From Shinella fusca (GTDB lineage Bacteria; Pseudomonadota; Alphaproteobacteria; Rhizobiales; Rhizobiaceae), in contig NZ_JACHIK010000007.1 of the NCBI RefSeq assembly GCF_014203155.1, positions 124,001 through 188,000 on the forward strand: DNA of 64,000 nucleotides, given 5' to 3'. The position numbers were made by a program, and so were the translations under genes. Positions 1 to 8,602 of the stretch are shown here, one piece after another (position 1 is the stretch's first letter; each line of letters opens with the position of its first letter). The notes below the pieces were generated by a model. That model did no database searches, was not told the DNA's origin, and worked only from the letters and a program-made list of their open reading frames with translations.

Positions 1-492
1 GCGGGCGAAAAGGCGGTGGTGGGCTTCGAGGCGAACGGCGGCACGCTGACCGCGACCCCCTTTTCCGTCAACGGACATACGCTCGCCCCGCTGCCGACCC
101 GCGACAGCCTGATGCCGATCCTCGCCGTCCTTTCGCTGGCGGCCGGCGGCAAGGCGCCGCTTTCGCAGATTACGCGCGGCTTCGCCCTGCCGGCCGCCGC
201 CAGCGACCGGCTGGAGGATTTCCCGGTCGAGACGAGCGCCGAGCTGATGGCCGAGCTGCGCTCCGGGCCGGGCCCGCTTGCGGCCTTCCTCGCGCCGATC
301 GGCGTGCCGGCGAAGACGAGCGACATCGACGGGCTGCGCGTGACGCTGGAAGACGCGAGCGTCATCCATTTCCGCCCGTCCGGCAATGCGCCGGAAATGC
401 GCTGCTACGTGGAGGCCGCCGACGAGGCCGCCGCCGCCCGCCTCCTGGAGGCGGGGCTCTCGCGCATCCGTGCCTGGGCGGTGAGCCGCTGA
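1..492 (+). CDS. Phosphomannomutase/phosphohexomutase, C-terminal part (5' truncated by window edge)
   Basis: The reading frame is open from base 1 and ends at TGA 490-492, so the first codons lie outside the window. The visible 163 residues match the C-terminal third of alpha-D-phosphohexomutases. The motif RPSGNAPE near the end is the phosphate-binding loop of domain 4 in phosphomannomutase/phosphoglucomutase, which interconverts sugar-6-phosphate and sugar-1-phosphate in the cytoplasm for polysaccharide precursors. The active-site Ser and metal loop are not in view, so PMM and PGM cannot be told apart here. There is no terminator between its stop and the tRNA-Leu promoter. Confidence 0.85.
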   Translation, partial: AGEKAVVGFEANGGTLTATPFSVNGHTLAPLPTRDSLMPILAVLSLAAGGKAPLSQITRGFALPAAASDRLEDFPVETSAELMAELRSGPGPLAAFLAPIGVPAKTSDIDGLRVTLEDASVIHFRPSGNAPEMRCYVEAADEAAAARLLEAGLSRIRAWAVSR

Positions 493-534
493 GCGGCTTT
501 TCGCCAAGCTGTTGCGAAAACTTCAAAAAGCCTG

Positions 535-563
535 TTGACACCGGCGGGCGCTCCTTCTACATG
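535..563 (+). promoter_or_regulatory. Promoter of tRNA-Leu
   Basis: TTGACA at 535-540 is followed after 16-17 bases by CTACAT/TACATG around 557-563. This is a good sigma-70-type alphaproteobacterial promoter about 10 bases ahead of the mature tRNA 5' end. Confidence 0.65.
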
Positions 564-573
564 CGTCTCCGTC

Positions 574-660
574 GCCCAGATGGCGGAATTGGTAGACGCG
601 CCAGCTTCAGGTGCTGGTACTCGAAAGGGTGTGGAGGTTCGAGTCCTCTTCTGGGCACCA
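574..660 (+). tRNA. tRNA-Leu (anticodon CAG)
   Basis: The 87-base gene folds as a class II tRNA. The acceptor arms GCCCAGA (574-580) and TCTGGGC (650-656) pair perfectly. The anticodon stem CCAGC/GCTGG encloses the loop TTCAGGT with anticodon CAG at 608-610. A long variable arm follows, and the T-loop carries GGTTCGAGTCC. The 3' CCA is encoded at 658-660. A strong promoter lies upstream and a hairpin terminator downstream, so it is a single-gene transcription unit. Confidence 0.97.
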
Positions 661-690
661 AATTCCGTTCCGGTCTTTCCGGAACCTGCC

Positions 691-717
691 AAAAAGCCCG
701 GCTTGCCGGGCTTTTTT
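691..717 (+). terminator. Rho-independent terminator of tRNA-Leu
   Basis: The arm AAAAAGCCCGGC (691-702) pairs with GCCGGGCTTTTT (705-716) around a 2-base loop and runs into a T tract. It is placed 30 bases after the tRNA. Confidence 0.9.
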
Positions 718-846
718 GTTGCCTGCGATTCGCCTGCCAGCGCGCTTTCGGCGAAACAGAATCTTTCCGGCGCACTCTTGCGTCGCCCGCGCGATGCGCA
801 CATAAGCCACGGGACGTTTTCTGCCTCTTTTCTCATCAGGATCATC

Positions 847-1992
847 GTGGCCGCCTCGAAGCACGATGCCCGCAAAACGGGCTTTTGGTCAAAATATCGG
901 CTGTTTGTCCCCATCCTGGCCGGCGCCACCCTCAAGGAACGCCTGATCGGCTGCGTGGGCGCGCTGATCGGCATCTGCCTTACCGGCCTCGTCTGCGGCC
1001 TCGCCATGGGCGAGGGCCCGCATCTTCCGCTGATCGTCGCCCCGGTCGGCGCCTCCGCCGTCCTGCTCTTCGCCGTGCCCGCCAGCCCGCTCGCCCAGCC
1101 CTGGTCCATCGTCGGCGGCAACACCATTTCCGCCCTGGTCGGCGTCACCGTCGCCGCGCTCGTCACCGATCCGGCGCTCGCCATCGGCCTTGCCGTCGCG
1201 CTTGCCATCCTCGCCATGTCGCTCACCCGCTCGCTGCATCCGCCGGGGGGCGCCGCCGCGCTCACCGCGGTCATCGGCGGGGCGGCCGTCACCCGCGCCG
1301 GCTTCTGGTTCCCGCTCGTTCCCGTCGCGGTCAATTCGCTGCTTCTCGTCGGCGTCGGCATGCTGTTCCACCGGCTTTCCCGCCGGCAATATCCGCACCG
1401 TCAGACGGTCGCGCCCGTCAATGCGCACCGCACCGCCGATCCGCCGGCCGCCTTCCGCGTCGGCTTCAACACGGCCGATATCGATGCGGCCGTCGCCAGC
1501 CTGAACGAGACCCTCGACATCAGCCGTGCCGACCTCGACGCGCTGCTGCGGCAGGTGGAGTTGCAATCGCTCCTGCGCCAGCACGGCGAGCTCACCTGCG
1601 CCGACGTCATGTCCCGCGACGTGGTGACGACCGTGCCCGACGCCAGCGCCGAGACGGTGCGCGGCCTCCTGCTCGCCCACGACATCCGCACCCTGCCCGT
1701 GCTCGACGGCGAGGGCCGGCTTGCCGGCACGGTCGGCCTGCGCGAGCTTGCCGCCGCCGCGCCCGATGCCCGCCTGCCGGTCTCGCAGGCGGCGACGGCG
1801 AAGGCCGGCGACCCCGCCATCGGCCTCGTGCCGCGCCTGACGGACGGGACGATCCATGCCGTCGTCGTGACCGACGGCGACAACCGGGTCGTCGGCATCA
1901 TTTCCCAGACCGACCTTCTGGCGATGCTCGCCAAGAGCCTCTCCGAGACCCGCCCCATACCCATGATGGCCGGCCACGGGCAGGGCATATGA
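847..1992 (+). CDS. HPP family integral membrane protein with C-terminal CBS-domain pair
   Basis: 381 residues from the proposed GTG start, which has AGGA six bases upstream; no in-frame ATG occurs before the first membrane helix. Residues ~20-180 form several hydrophobic helices with the HPP-family signature LHPPGG near residue 129. Residues ~250-372 hold two CBS motifs (CADVMSRDVVTTVP and HAVVVTDGDNRVVGIISQTD), which usually bind adenine nucleotides. HPP proteins are inner-membrane proteins, some linked to nitrite transport in phototrophs. The CBS tail suggests activity gated by energy state, which is inference. gdhA follows after 53 bases. Confidence 0.85.
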   Translation: MAASKHDARKTGFWSKYRLFVPILAGATLKERLIGCVGALIGICLTGLVCGLAMGEGPHLPLIVAPVGASAVLLFAVPASPLAQPWSIVGGNTISALVGVTVAALVTDPALAIGLAVALAILAMSLTRSLHPPGGAAALTAVIGGAAVTRAGFWFPLVPVAVNSLLLVGVGMLFHRLSRRQYPHRQTVAPVNAHRTADPPAAFRVGFNTADIDAAVASLNETLDISRADLDALLRQVELQSLLRQHGELTCADVMSRDVVTTVPDASAETVRGLLLAHDIRTLPVLDGEGRLAGTVGLRELAAAAPDARLPVSQAATAKAGDPAIGLVPRLTDGTIHAVVVTDGDNRVVGIISQTDLLAMLAKSLSETRPIPMMAGHGQGI

Positions 1993-2033
1993 AAGGCCGG
2001 TCCCGCAAGTTTTCCAGAAAGCATGAAAGATGA

Positions 2034-3401
<1,368 letters not shown>

Positions 3402-3417
3402 TCGCACCTGCCGATCC

Positions 3418-3930
3418 TCATGCCGCAGACGGCCCCGGACCCGGTCCGGGGCCGTTTTCGTTGGCCGGGTCGAAGGCGCGCTCGTCAAGGCCGCCGGCAA
3501 TCAGCCTGAAGACCGGGCGCACGTCGGCCGGAACGGAAGCGCCGGTCCCCGCCTGGAAATGCACCTTCTCCAGCGCCACCCAGTCGCGAATGCCCTCCGG
3601 CCGGTCGAAGGTCATGGCCTCGCCCTCGCGAAGGCCGACAAGCGCAAGGCCGTAGAAGGTGGTCACCGGCAGGAAGACGCCGCCCGGCGCATAGGTGCCG
3701 GGAAGGCAGATCGTGCGGGTATCGGTAAGCCCGCTTGCGCAGCGGAACGTGACGCGCGCGTCGATCGTCGCAAGATCGGCGGGGATGCGGCTTTCGGCCG
3801 GCAGGCGGCCTGCCGTCAGTTTCCGTTCGAGGAGCGCGAGCCATTCCGGCGTCAGCGGCGACCAGTCGCGCAGCATCCGTTCCAGTACATATCCGTCCCT
3901 TGCCGTCAGCGTTGCGGGATCCTGTCTCAT
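3418..3930 (-). CDS. Rnk/GreA-GreB C-terminal-domain-like protein
   Basis: 170 residues from ATG 3930, which has GGAG at 7-base spacing; an upstream in-frame ATG (3942) has its ribosome site too close. Residues ~45-150 resemble the GreA/GreB C-terminal fold seen in Rnk nucleoside-diphosphate-kinase regulators (IDARVTFRCASGL, LPGTYAPGGVFLPVTTFYGLALVGL). It is probably a cytoplasmic RNA-polymerase or nucleotide-pool factor. The C-terminus is a Pro-Gly run (ENGPGPGPGPSAA) encoded by the terminator hairpin of gdhA. It lies downstream of, and on the same strand as, the rnk-like gene at 4094-4522, and looks like a diverged paralogue. Confidence 0.6.
   Translation of the reverse strand: MRQDPATLTARDGYVLERMLRDWSPLTPEWLALLERKLTAGRLPAESRIPADLATIDARVTFRCASGLTDTRTICLPGTYAPGGVFLPVTTFYGLALVGLREGEAMTFDRPEGIRDWVALEKVHFQAGTGASVPADVRPVFRLIAGGLDERAFDPANENGPGPGPGPSAA
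3429..3458 (+). terminator. gdhA terminator, embedded in the 3' end of the convergent gene
   Basis: ACGGCCCCGGAC (3429-3440) and GTCCGGGGCCGT (3444-3455) form a perfect 12-bp stem with a 3-base loop, followed by TTTT. The hairpin lies inside the last codons of the reverse-strand gene at 3418-3930. Confidence 0.85.
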
Positions 3931-4093
3931 AGCATTCTCCATCCTGCCCGCACGGGAGGCGGGGCATTCGACATCCATCATGGAGACGCCCCCTGGCCGC
4001 GGATGCGGCGCAGGGGGTCAGGATCCTGCGACGAGGCAACCTCCGATGCGTCCGGACTGGGAGAAGGAGAGGAATTTCATGGCGGCCGGTGCC

Positions 4094-4522
4094 TCAGGAG
4101 GCGCGGGCCGCATCCGGCGCGGCTTCGTGCACGGCGATCACGCTGAGGCGCCGGCCCTTGCCGTCGCGCGCGGCCCATTCGATCGACTGGCCGGCGGACA
4201 TGCCGAGAAGCGCCGCGCCGACCGGCGTCAGCACGGAGATGCGCTGGCGGGAGATGTCGGCATCCTTCGGGAAGACGAGCTCGGCGCTCTGCGGCGCCTC
4301 GTCGTCGATGCGGAATTCGGCGACCGAGCCCATGCGCACGATGCCCGGTGCCATGCGCGCGTCGTCGACGATCTTCGCGCGGTCGAGCTCGGCGGCCAGC
4401 AGCTCGGCGGCCTGCGGATCGCGCTCGGCCAGCATGTCGGCAAGGTTGGAGAGCCGCGCATGCTCGGAGCGGGCGATGGTGATGGCGGGCAGGCGGCCCG
4501 CCCTGGTCTTGGTGGCGGTCAT
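4094..4522 (-). CDS. rnk: Rnk-like nucleoside diphosphate kinase regulator
   Basis: 142 residues. The N-terminal helical part (ITIARSEHARLSNLADML) and the C-terminal GreA/GreB-like domain (MGSVAEFRID, ELVFPKDADISRQRISVLTPVGAALLGMSAGQSIEW) match Rnk. In enterobacteria Rnk binds RNA polymerase and affects nucleoside diphosphate kinase levels. ATG 4522 has GAGG five bases upstream; ATG 4534 (four more codons) is possible. Transcription runs towards the paralogue at 3418-3930, 163 bases on. Confidence 0.82.
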   Translation of the reverse strand: MTATKTRAGRLPAITIARSEHARLSNLADMLAERDPQAAELLAAELDRAKIVDDARMAPGIVRMGSVAEFRIDDEAPQSAELVFPKDADISRQRISVLTPVGAALLGMSAGQSIEWAARDGKGRRLSVIAVHEAAPDAARAS

Positions 4523-4854
4523 GGAAAACCTCATGGGCTCCCGCAGCCTGGGGATGCGGGCAAGGAATGAAAAAGAAGATGGTGTCGCGCTGGTCCGGTG
4601 CGGTTCGCCTGAAGAAACGGAACCGCTTTCGCCCCACGGCCGGGGCGCGACGCGGCCGGGCCGGGGGCTAGTGTCCTGCGAGAGGAAACAGCCGCTTCAG
4701 AAATCGGGCGATGGAGAGCGTCGTCGTCATGCCCCATGATGGGCCGCTGGCGGCGGTAAAGTCAAGCGCAAGGCCCTGCGACCGACTGGCGGTTTGACAG
4801 AAGCCAGTTCAGGGTCGATAGCTCGGCTATCCCTTAAGAATGGAGTGCTTGCCG
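4523..4854. other. Intergenic region between divergent rnk-like gene and carbonic anhydrase
   Basis: No convincing coding frame over 332 bases. TTGACA at 4794-4799 could be the -35 box for the carbonic anhydrase. A small inverted repeat, GATAGC-TCG-GCTATC (4817-4831), sits where the -10 box or early leader would be. Nothing else recognisable. Confidence 0.45.
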
Positions 4855-5457
4855 ATGATCGAGAGTCTGTTTGCCAACAACCGGGCATGGTCCGCCGAAC
4901 GCAAGGCGGAAAAGGCCGACTATTTCGACCGTCTGGCCAAGCTGCAGGAGCCGGAATATCTCTGGATCGGCTGTTCCGACAGCCGCGTGCCGGCAAACGT
5001 CATCGCCGGCCTGGAGCCGGGCGAGGTCTTCGTCCACCGCAACGTCTCCAACCTCATCCATCCGACCGACCTCAACATGCTCTCGGTCGTCGAATATGCC
5101 GTGCGCCAGCTCGGCGTGAAGCATATCATCATCTGCGGGCACTACGGCTGCGGCGGCATCCGCGCGGCCGTCAGCGGCGAGCGCTTCGGGCTCATCGACC
5201 ATTGGCTCCAGCCGGTGCGCGACGTCGCCGACCGTAGTTTCGAATGCCGCGAATGCGGGACATGGAGCGAAGGCGATCTCGACCGGCTCTGCGAGGCCTC
5301 CGTCGTTGCGCAGGTCGAGCGCCTCGCGCGCACGCCCACCATCCAGACGGCCTGGCAGGAGGGCCGCGAGGTCGCCATCCACGGCTGGGTCTACGGCCTG
5401 AAGGACGGCCTCCTCTCCAACCTCAACTGCACCGTCAGGGGAAACCGGGAGGGATAG
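4855..5457 (+). CDS. Beta-class carbonic anhydrase
   Basis: 200 residues from ATG 4855, which has GGAG nine bases upstream; the ATG at 4840 overlaps that site and is less likely. It hydrates CO2 to bicarbonate. Zinc ligands are visible as Cys40 in GCSDSR (with the Asp42/Arg44 dyad) and His96 plus Cys99 in CGHYGCGG. VFVHRNVSN and the C-terminal IHGWVYGLKDGLL are typical of bacterial beta-CAs. It is cytoplasmic, with no signal peptide. The DUF488 gene begins immediately after its stop codon, so the two are probably co-transcribed. Confidence 0.95.
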   Translation: MIESLFANNRAWSAERKAEKADYFDRLAKLQEPEYLWIGCSDSRVPANVIAGLEPGEVFVHRNVSNLIHPTDLNMLSVVEYAVRQLGVKHIIICGHYGCGGIRAAVSGERFGLIDHWLQPVRDVADRSFECRECGTWSEGDLDRLCEASVVAQVERLARTPTIQTAWQEGREVAIHGWVYGLKDGLLSNLNCTVRGNREG

Positions 5458-5811
5458 ATGCCCGTCAGGATCAAGCGCGTCTACGACGCACCAGCCAAGG
5501 AGGACGGCGAGCGCATCCTCGTCGACCGCCTCTGGCCGCGCGGCCTTTCGAAGGAAAAGGCGCATCTCGACGAATGGATGAAGGATATCGCGCCGTCGCC
5601 GGCGCTTCGCCAATGGTTCGGCCACAAGCCGGAGCGCTGGGAAGCGTTCCTGGCGCGCTACCGGCAGGAGCTGAAGGGCAATCCCCTGCTGGACGACCTC
5701 AGCCGGCGCGCGGCGGCGGGAACGGTGACGCTGCTCTACGGCGCGCGCGACGAGAAGCGGAACCAGGCGGTGGTGCTTGCCGGCATTCTCGGCGAGAAGC
5801 CGGGGGCCTGA
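5458..5811 (+). CDS. DUF488 family protein
   Basis: 117 residues. The motifs VDRLWPRGLSKEKAHLDEWMKDIAPSPALRQWFGH and TLLYGARDEKRNQAVVL are diagnostic of the short DUF488 (YeaO-like) family, whose function is unknown; the fold has been suggested to bind nucleic acid. Its ATG directly abuts the TAG of the carbonic anhydrase gene, with GGGAGG just upstream, so translation is likely coupled. Confidence 0.88.
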   Translation: MPVRIKRVYDAPAKEDGERILVDRLWPRGLSKEKAHLDEWMKDIAPSPALRQWFGHKPERWEAFLARYRQELKGNPLLDDLSRRAAAGTVTLLYGARDEKRNQAVVLAGILGEKPGA

Positions 5812-5868
5812 TTTCATTTGCCTGGGAAGGAAAACGGCGCGATCCTTGCGGATCACGCAGGGAGGCCG

Positions 5869-6576
5869 ATGAGCATGGATGACGACGACGACAGACCCGC
5901 AACCTTCGCGTCCCCGGCCTGTTTCCTGCACGAGATCGATCCGGCCTATGCGGGCCTTCCCGGCCCGCTCGACCTTCAGGCCTGGCGGGACGTGAACCGC
6001 TGGCGCAAGAGTGAGCGCGAACGCCTCCTCGCCGAGCGCCTTGCCATTCCCGCCGAGGTGCGGGCGGGCCACGGCGAAGCCATCGCCGCCCGGGTCCTCG
6101 CCGAGATCGGCGATGTCGAGGGCCGCATCGTCAGCGCCTACTGGCCCTTCCGCGGCGAGCCGGATTTCCGGCCCTTCATGGAGGAGGTCGCGCGGCGCGG
6201 CGGGCGGACGGCGCTGCCCGTCGTCGTCGAGAAGGGGCGGCCGCTGGAATTCCATCTCTGGCAGGCGGGCGAGGCGCTGTCGCGCGGCGTCTGGAACATT
6301 CCCGTGCCGGCGGCGGCAAATCCCTGCCGGCCCGATATCGTCATCGCGCCGGTCGTCGGCTACGACCCGGCCGGCTACCGGCTCGGTTATGGCGGCGGCT
6401 TCTTCGACCGCACGCTGGCGGCGATGGCGGAGCGCCCGCGCGTCATCGGCATCGGCTACAGGAGCGCGCGGGTCTCGACGATCTATCCGCAGCTGCACGA
6501 CGTCCCGATGGACATGATCGTGACGGAGGCCTGCACCGTCCGGCCTCAGGATTCGACCGTGCGCGCATTGACGTAG
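5869..6576 (+). CDS. 5-formyltetrahydrofolate cyclo-ligase (MTHFS)
   Basis: 235 residues from ATG 5869, preceded by GGGAGG at 5-base spacing. It converts 5-formyl-THF plus ATP to 5,10-methenyl-THF. Key features: the helical WRKSERERLLAERLAI start of the catalytic domain, SAYWPFRGEPDFRPF, and the C-terminal substrate/ATP loop RLGYGGGFFDRTLA. The ~40-residue N-terminal extension (MSMDDDDDRP...) is longer than in E. coli YgfA. Its 3' end overlaps the convergent MFS gene by 31 bases. Confidence 0.92.
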   Translation: MSMDDDDDRPATFASPACFLHEIDPAYAGLPGPLDLQAWRDVNRWRKSERERLLAERLAIPAEVRAGHGEAIAARVLAEIGDVEGRIVSAYWPFRGEPDFRPFMEEVARRGGRTALPVVVEKGRPLEFHLWQAGEALSRGVWNIPVPAAANPCRPDIVIAPVVGYDPAGYRLGYGGGFFDRTLAAMAERPRVIGIGYRSARVSTIYPQLHDVPMDMIVTEACTVRPQDSTVRALT

Positions 6577-7823
6577 AGCGCCCGTCCGGCGAACCAGCCG
6601 TTCACCGCCGCGCCGAGGCCGAGCAGCACGATAAGCACCGCGCTCCAGGCGAAGCTGCCCGTCCAGCCGCGAATGAGGCCGACGATCAGCGGCCCGATGG
6701 CGGCGAGCAGGTAGCCGACGCATTGCGCCATGCCGGAAAGATGCGCCGCCATGTGCGGGTCGCGCGTGCGCAGCACGATGACGGTGAGCGCGACGGCGAT
6801 CAGCCCGCCCTGTCCGATGCCCTGGATCACGGCCCAGAACCAGACGGACCAGAGCGGCGCGAAGAGGAGACCGAGCAGCGCGACGGTCGCAAAGCCGCAG
6901 AGCACGACGTTGATCAGCCGCTGGTCCCTGCCGCGTACGGCAAGGTGCGGGGCGACGAGGCAGGCGGCTGCCTGCACCATCACCGAGACCGAGACGATGG
7001 CCCCGGCGGTGACGCCGTCGAGCCCGCGTTCGCGCAGGATCGGCACCAGCCAGCCGAAGACGCAATAGGCAAGCGCCGATTGCAGGCCCATGAAGAGCGT
7101 GACGTGCCAGGCGAGCCGGTCGCGCCACAGCCCTTCCACGCGGAAGCCGGCGCGCTTGGCCTTGCTGCGCGAGGAGAGCACCTGCGGCAGCCAGAGCAGG
7201 CCGACGAGAAGGGCCGGCAGCGCCCAGGCGGCGAGCGCCCCGTCGAGCGAGCCGCCGAGCGCCTGCTCGATGGGCAGCGTCAGGCCGGCCGCCCCCGCGG
7301 CACCCGCGCAGAGCGCCATCGTGTACCAGCCGGTCATCAGCGCCGCCTTGTCGGGGAAGTCGCGCTTGACGAGGCCCGGCAGCAGCACGTTGCCGACGGC
7401 GATCGCCGCGCCGGCAAGCGCGGTGCCGAGAAAGAGCAGCGGAATGGAGGACAGGCCGCGCATCGCCGTGCCGAGCGTCAGCAGCGTGACGACGGCGAGC
7501 AGCGTGCGTTCCGTGCCGATGCGCTGGGCGACGGGCGCGGCCAGCGGCGAGAACAGGCCGAGGCAGACGACGGGGAGCGTCGTCAGCAGGCTGGCGCCGG
7601 TGGCGGAAAGGCCGAGCGTCTCGCGGATCTCCGGCAGCAGCGCCGAGGCGCTGGAGAAGACCGGGCGCAGGTTGAAGGCGATGAGGACGAGGCTTGCGCC
7701 GAGCAGGAACCGTGCCGCCGCGCTCTTCGGCAGGTGCGGTTCGGGTGCGGGCACGCTGTCGGCCTCGGCGTCGATGAGGTCGATGGCGCCGGGGTTGGTT
7801 TCGGGGGAGGGGGAAAGGGTCAT
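6546..7823 (-). CDS. MFS transporter, CynX/NimT (cyanate permease-like) family
   Basis: 425 residues with about 12 hydrophobic segments. It is an inner-membrane major-facilitator protein; the N-terminal signature FNLRPVFSSASALLPEIRETLGLS and the mid-protein AYCVFGWLVPILRERGL fit the CynX/NimT group (cyanate, nitroimidazole and related small anions; the substrate is unknown here). It starts with an ATGA overlap on the stop of the upstream GntR gene, so the two are translationally coupled and the transporter is probably controlled by that regulator. Confidence 0.88.
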   Translation of the reverse strand: MTLSPSPETNPGAIDLIDAEADSVPAPEPHLPKSAAARFLLGASLVLIAFNLRPVFSSASALLPEIRETLGLSATGASLLTTLPVVCLGLFSPLAAPVAQRIGTERTLLAVVTLLTLGTAMRGLSSIPLLFLGTALAGAAIAVGNVLLPGLVKRDFPDKAALMTGWYTMALCAGAAGAAGLTLPIEQALGGSLDGALAAWALPALLVGLLWLPQVLSSRSKAKRAGFRVEGLWRDRLAWHVTLFMGLQSALAYCVFGWLVPILRERGLDGVTAGAIVSVSVMVQAAACLVAPHLAVRGRDQRLINVVLCGFATVALLGLLFAPLWSVWFWAVIQGIGQGGLIAVALTVIVLRTRDPHMAAHLSGMAQCVGYLLAAIGPLIVGLIRGWTGSFAWSAVLIVLLGLGAAVNGWFAGRALYVNARTVES

Positions 7824-8497
7824 GGGAGGAGCATCCGGTCGAGGGCGGAAAGGACGGGGGCCATGAAGCGGCGCACGGCGGTGTCTGCCGCCTGCGGATC
7901 GCCGCTTTCGATGGCGTCGACGATGGCGGCATGGGCGGCATCGTCGGGTTCGGGAAGCTCTTCGCTCAGGCTCGCCTCGATGGTCTCGGCGATGAGCGTG
8001 GAGAAGAAATCGTACATGCCGACGAGAACGGCATTCTGCGACGCGGCGATCACCGCCTGGTGAAAGGCGAAGTCGCGGGCGATGAAGCCCGCCTTGTCGC
8101 CGCCCTCGTAGATGCCGCGCTCGGCCAGGAGCGCGCGCAGATGCGCGACCGTTTCGGGCGTGCGGCGCAGCGCCGCCAGCCGCGCGGCCTGCGCATCGAG
8201 CGCAAGGCGCGCCTCGTACTGGTCGCGAAGGCCGGCGCGGCGCGCCATGGTGAGCGGACGAAACGCATCGGCGGCGGAAACCACATAGGTGCCGGAGCCC
8301 TGCCGCGTTTCGAGATAGCCCTGCGAGACGAGCGCGCGCACGGCCTCGCGCACCGTGCCGCGGCTGACGGAGAGCATGGCCGAAAGCCTCGCCTCGTTCG
8401 GCAGCTTCTCGCCGACCGCCCAGCGATGCGCGAGGATTTCGCCGCGGATGGCTTCGACGGCGGTGTCGGCGAGGTTCGTCTTGTTGAGAGGGTCCAT
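7820..8497 (-). CDS. GntR/FadR-family transcriptional regulator
   Basis: 225 residues. Residues ~8-75 form the winged helix-turn-helix (AVEAIRGEILAHRWAVGEKLPNEARLSAMLSVSRGTVREAVRALVSQGYLETR); residues ~90-215 form the all-helical FCD effector domain with conserved His positions. The only good start is ATG 8497, yet no Shine-Dalgarno precedes it: a 31-bp perfect inverted repeat ends seven bases upstream. This suggests autoregulation and perhaps a leaderless or very short-leader mRNA. It overlaps the downstream MFS gene by 4 bases. Confidence 0.93.
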   Translation of the reverse strand: MDPLNKTNLADTAVEAIRGEILAHRWAVGEKLPNEARLSAMLSVSRGTVREAVRALVSQGYLETRQGSGTYVVSAADAFRPLTMARRAGLRDQYEARLALDAQAARLAALRRTPETVAHLRALLAERGIYEGGDKAGFIARDFAFHQAVIAASQNAVLVGMYDFFSTLIAETIEASLSEELPEPDDAAHAAIVDAIESGDPQAADTAVRRFMAPVLSALDRMLLP

Positions 8498-8503
8498 GGT
8501 TCA

Positions 8504-8534
8504 AGTCATAAAGTCATCAGATGACTTTATGACT
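8504..8534. promoter_or_regulatory. 31-bp perfect inverted repeat, probable GntR operator
   Basis: The 15-base arms AGTCATAAAGTCATC (8504-8518) and GATGACTTTATGACT (8520-8534) are exact reverse complements around one base. Each arm repeats GTCAT at 8-base spacing. It sits directly upstream of the GntR start codon. On the reverse strand TTGACG (8558-8553) followed 17 bases on by TAGTCA (8535-8530) would place the repeat over the -10 box and transcription start. Confidence 0.8.
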
Positions 8535-8564
8535 ATTCCTCTTCGTATCCGCCGTCAAATAGAA

Positions 8565-8592
8565 TCGGCCGGACCGCATCGGGTCCGGCCGA
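8565..8592 (-). terminator. Terminator of the racemase-family gene
   Basis: An 11-bp stem, TCGGCCGGACC (8565-8575) with GGTCCGGCCGA (8582-8592), is followed on the reverse strand by TTCTATTT. It lies ten bases past the stop of the gene at 8603-9634 and separates it from the GntR-MFS pair. Confidence 0.75.
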
Positions 8593-8602
8593 TGAAGGCG
8601 CA

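Noticed and set aside
5812-5868. 6S RNA upstream of the MTHFS (ygfA-like) gene
   Set aside because: In some bacteria 6S RNA lies next to ygfA, but here only 57 bases separate the MTHFS start from the preceding gene, too little for a ~160-base 6S RNA.
4834-7941. Very long open frame on the reverse strand (over 1000 codons)
   Set aside because: It is antisense to the carbonic anhydrase, DUF488, cyclo-ligase and MFS genes. Its composition is Arg/Ala/Pro-rich with no recognisable domain, typical of shadow frames in GC-rich DNA.
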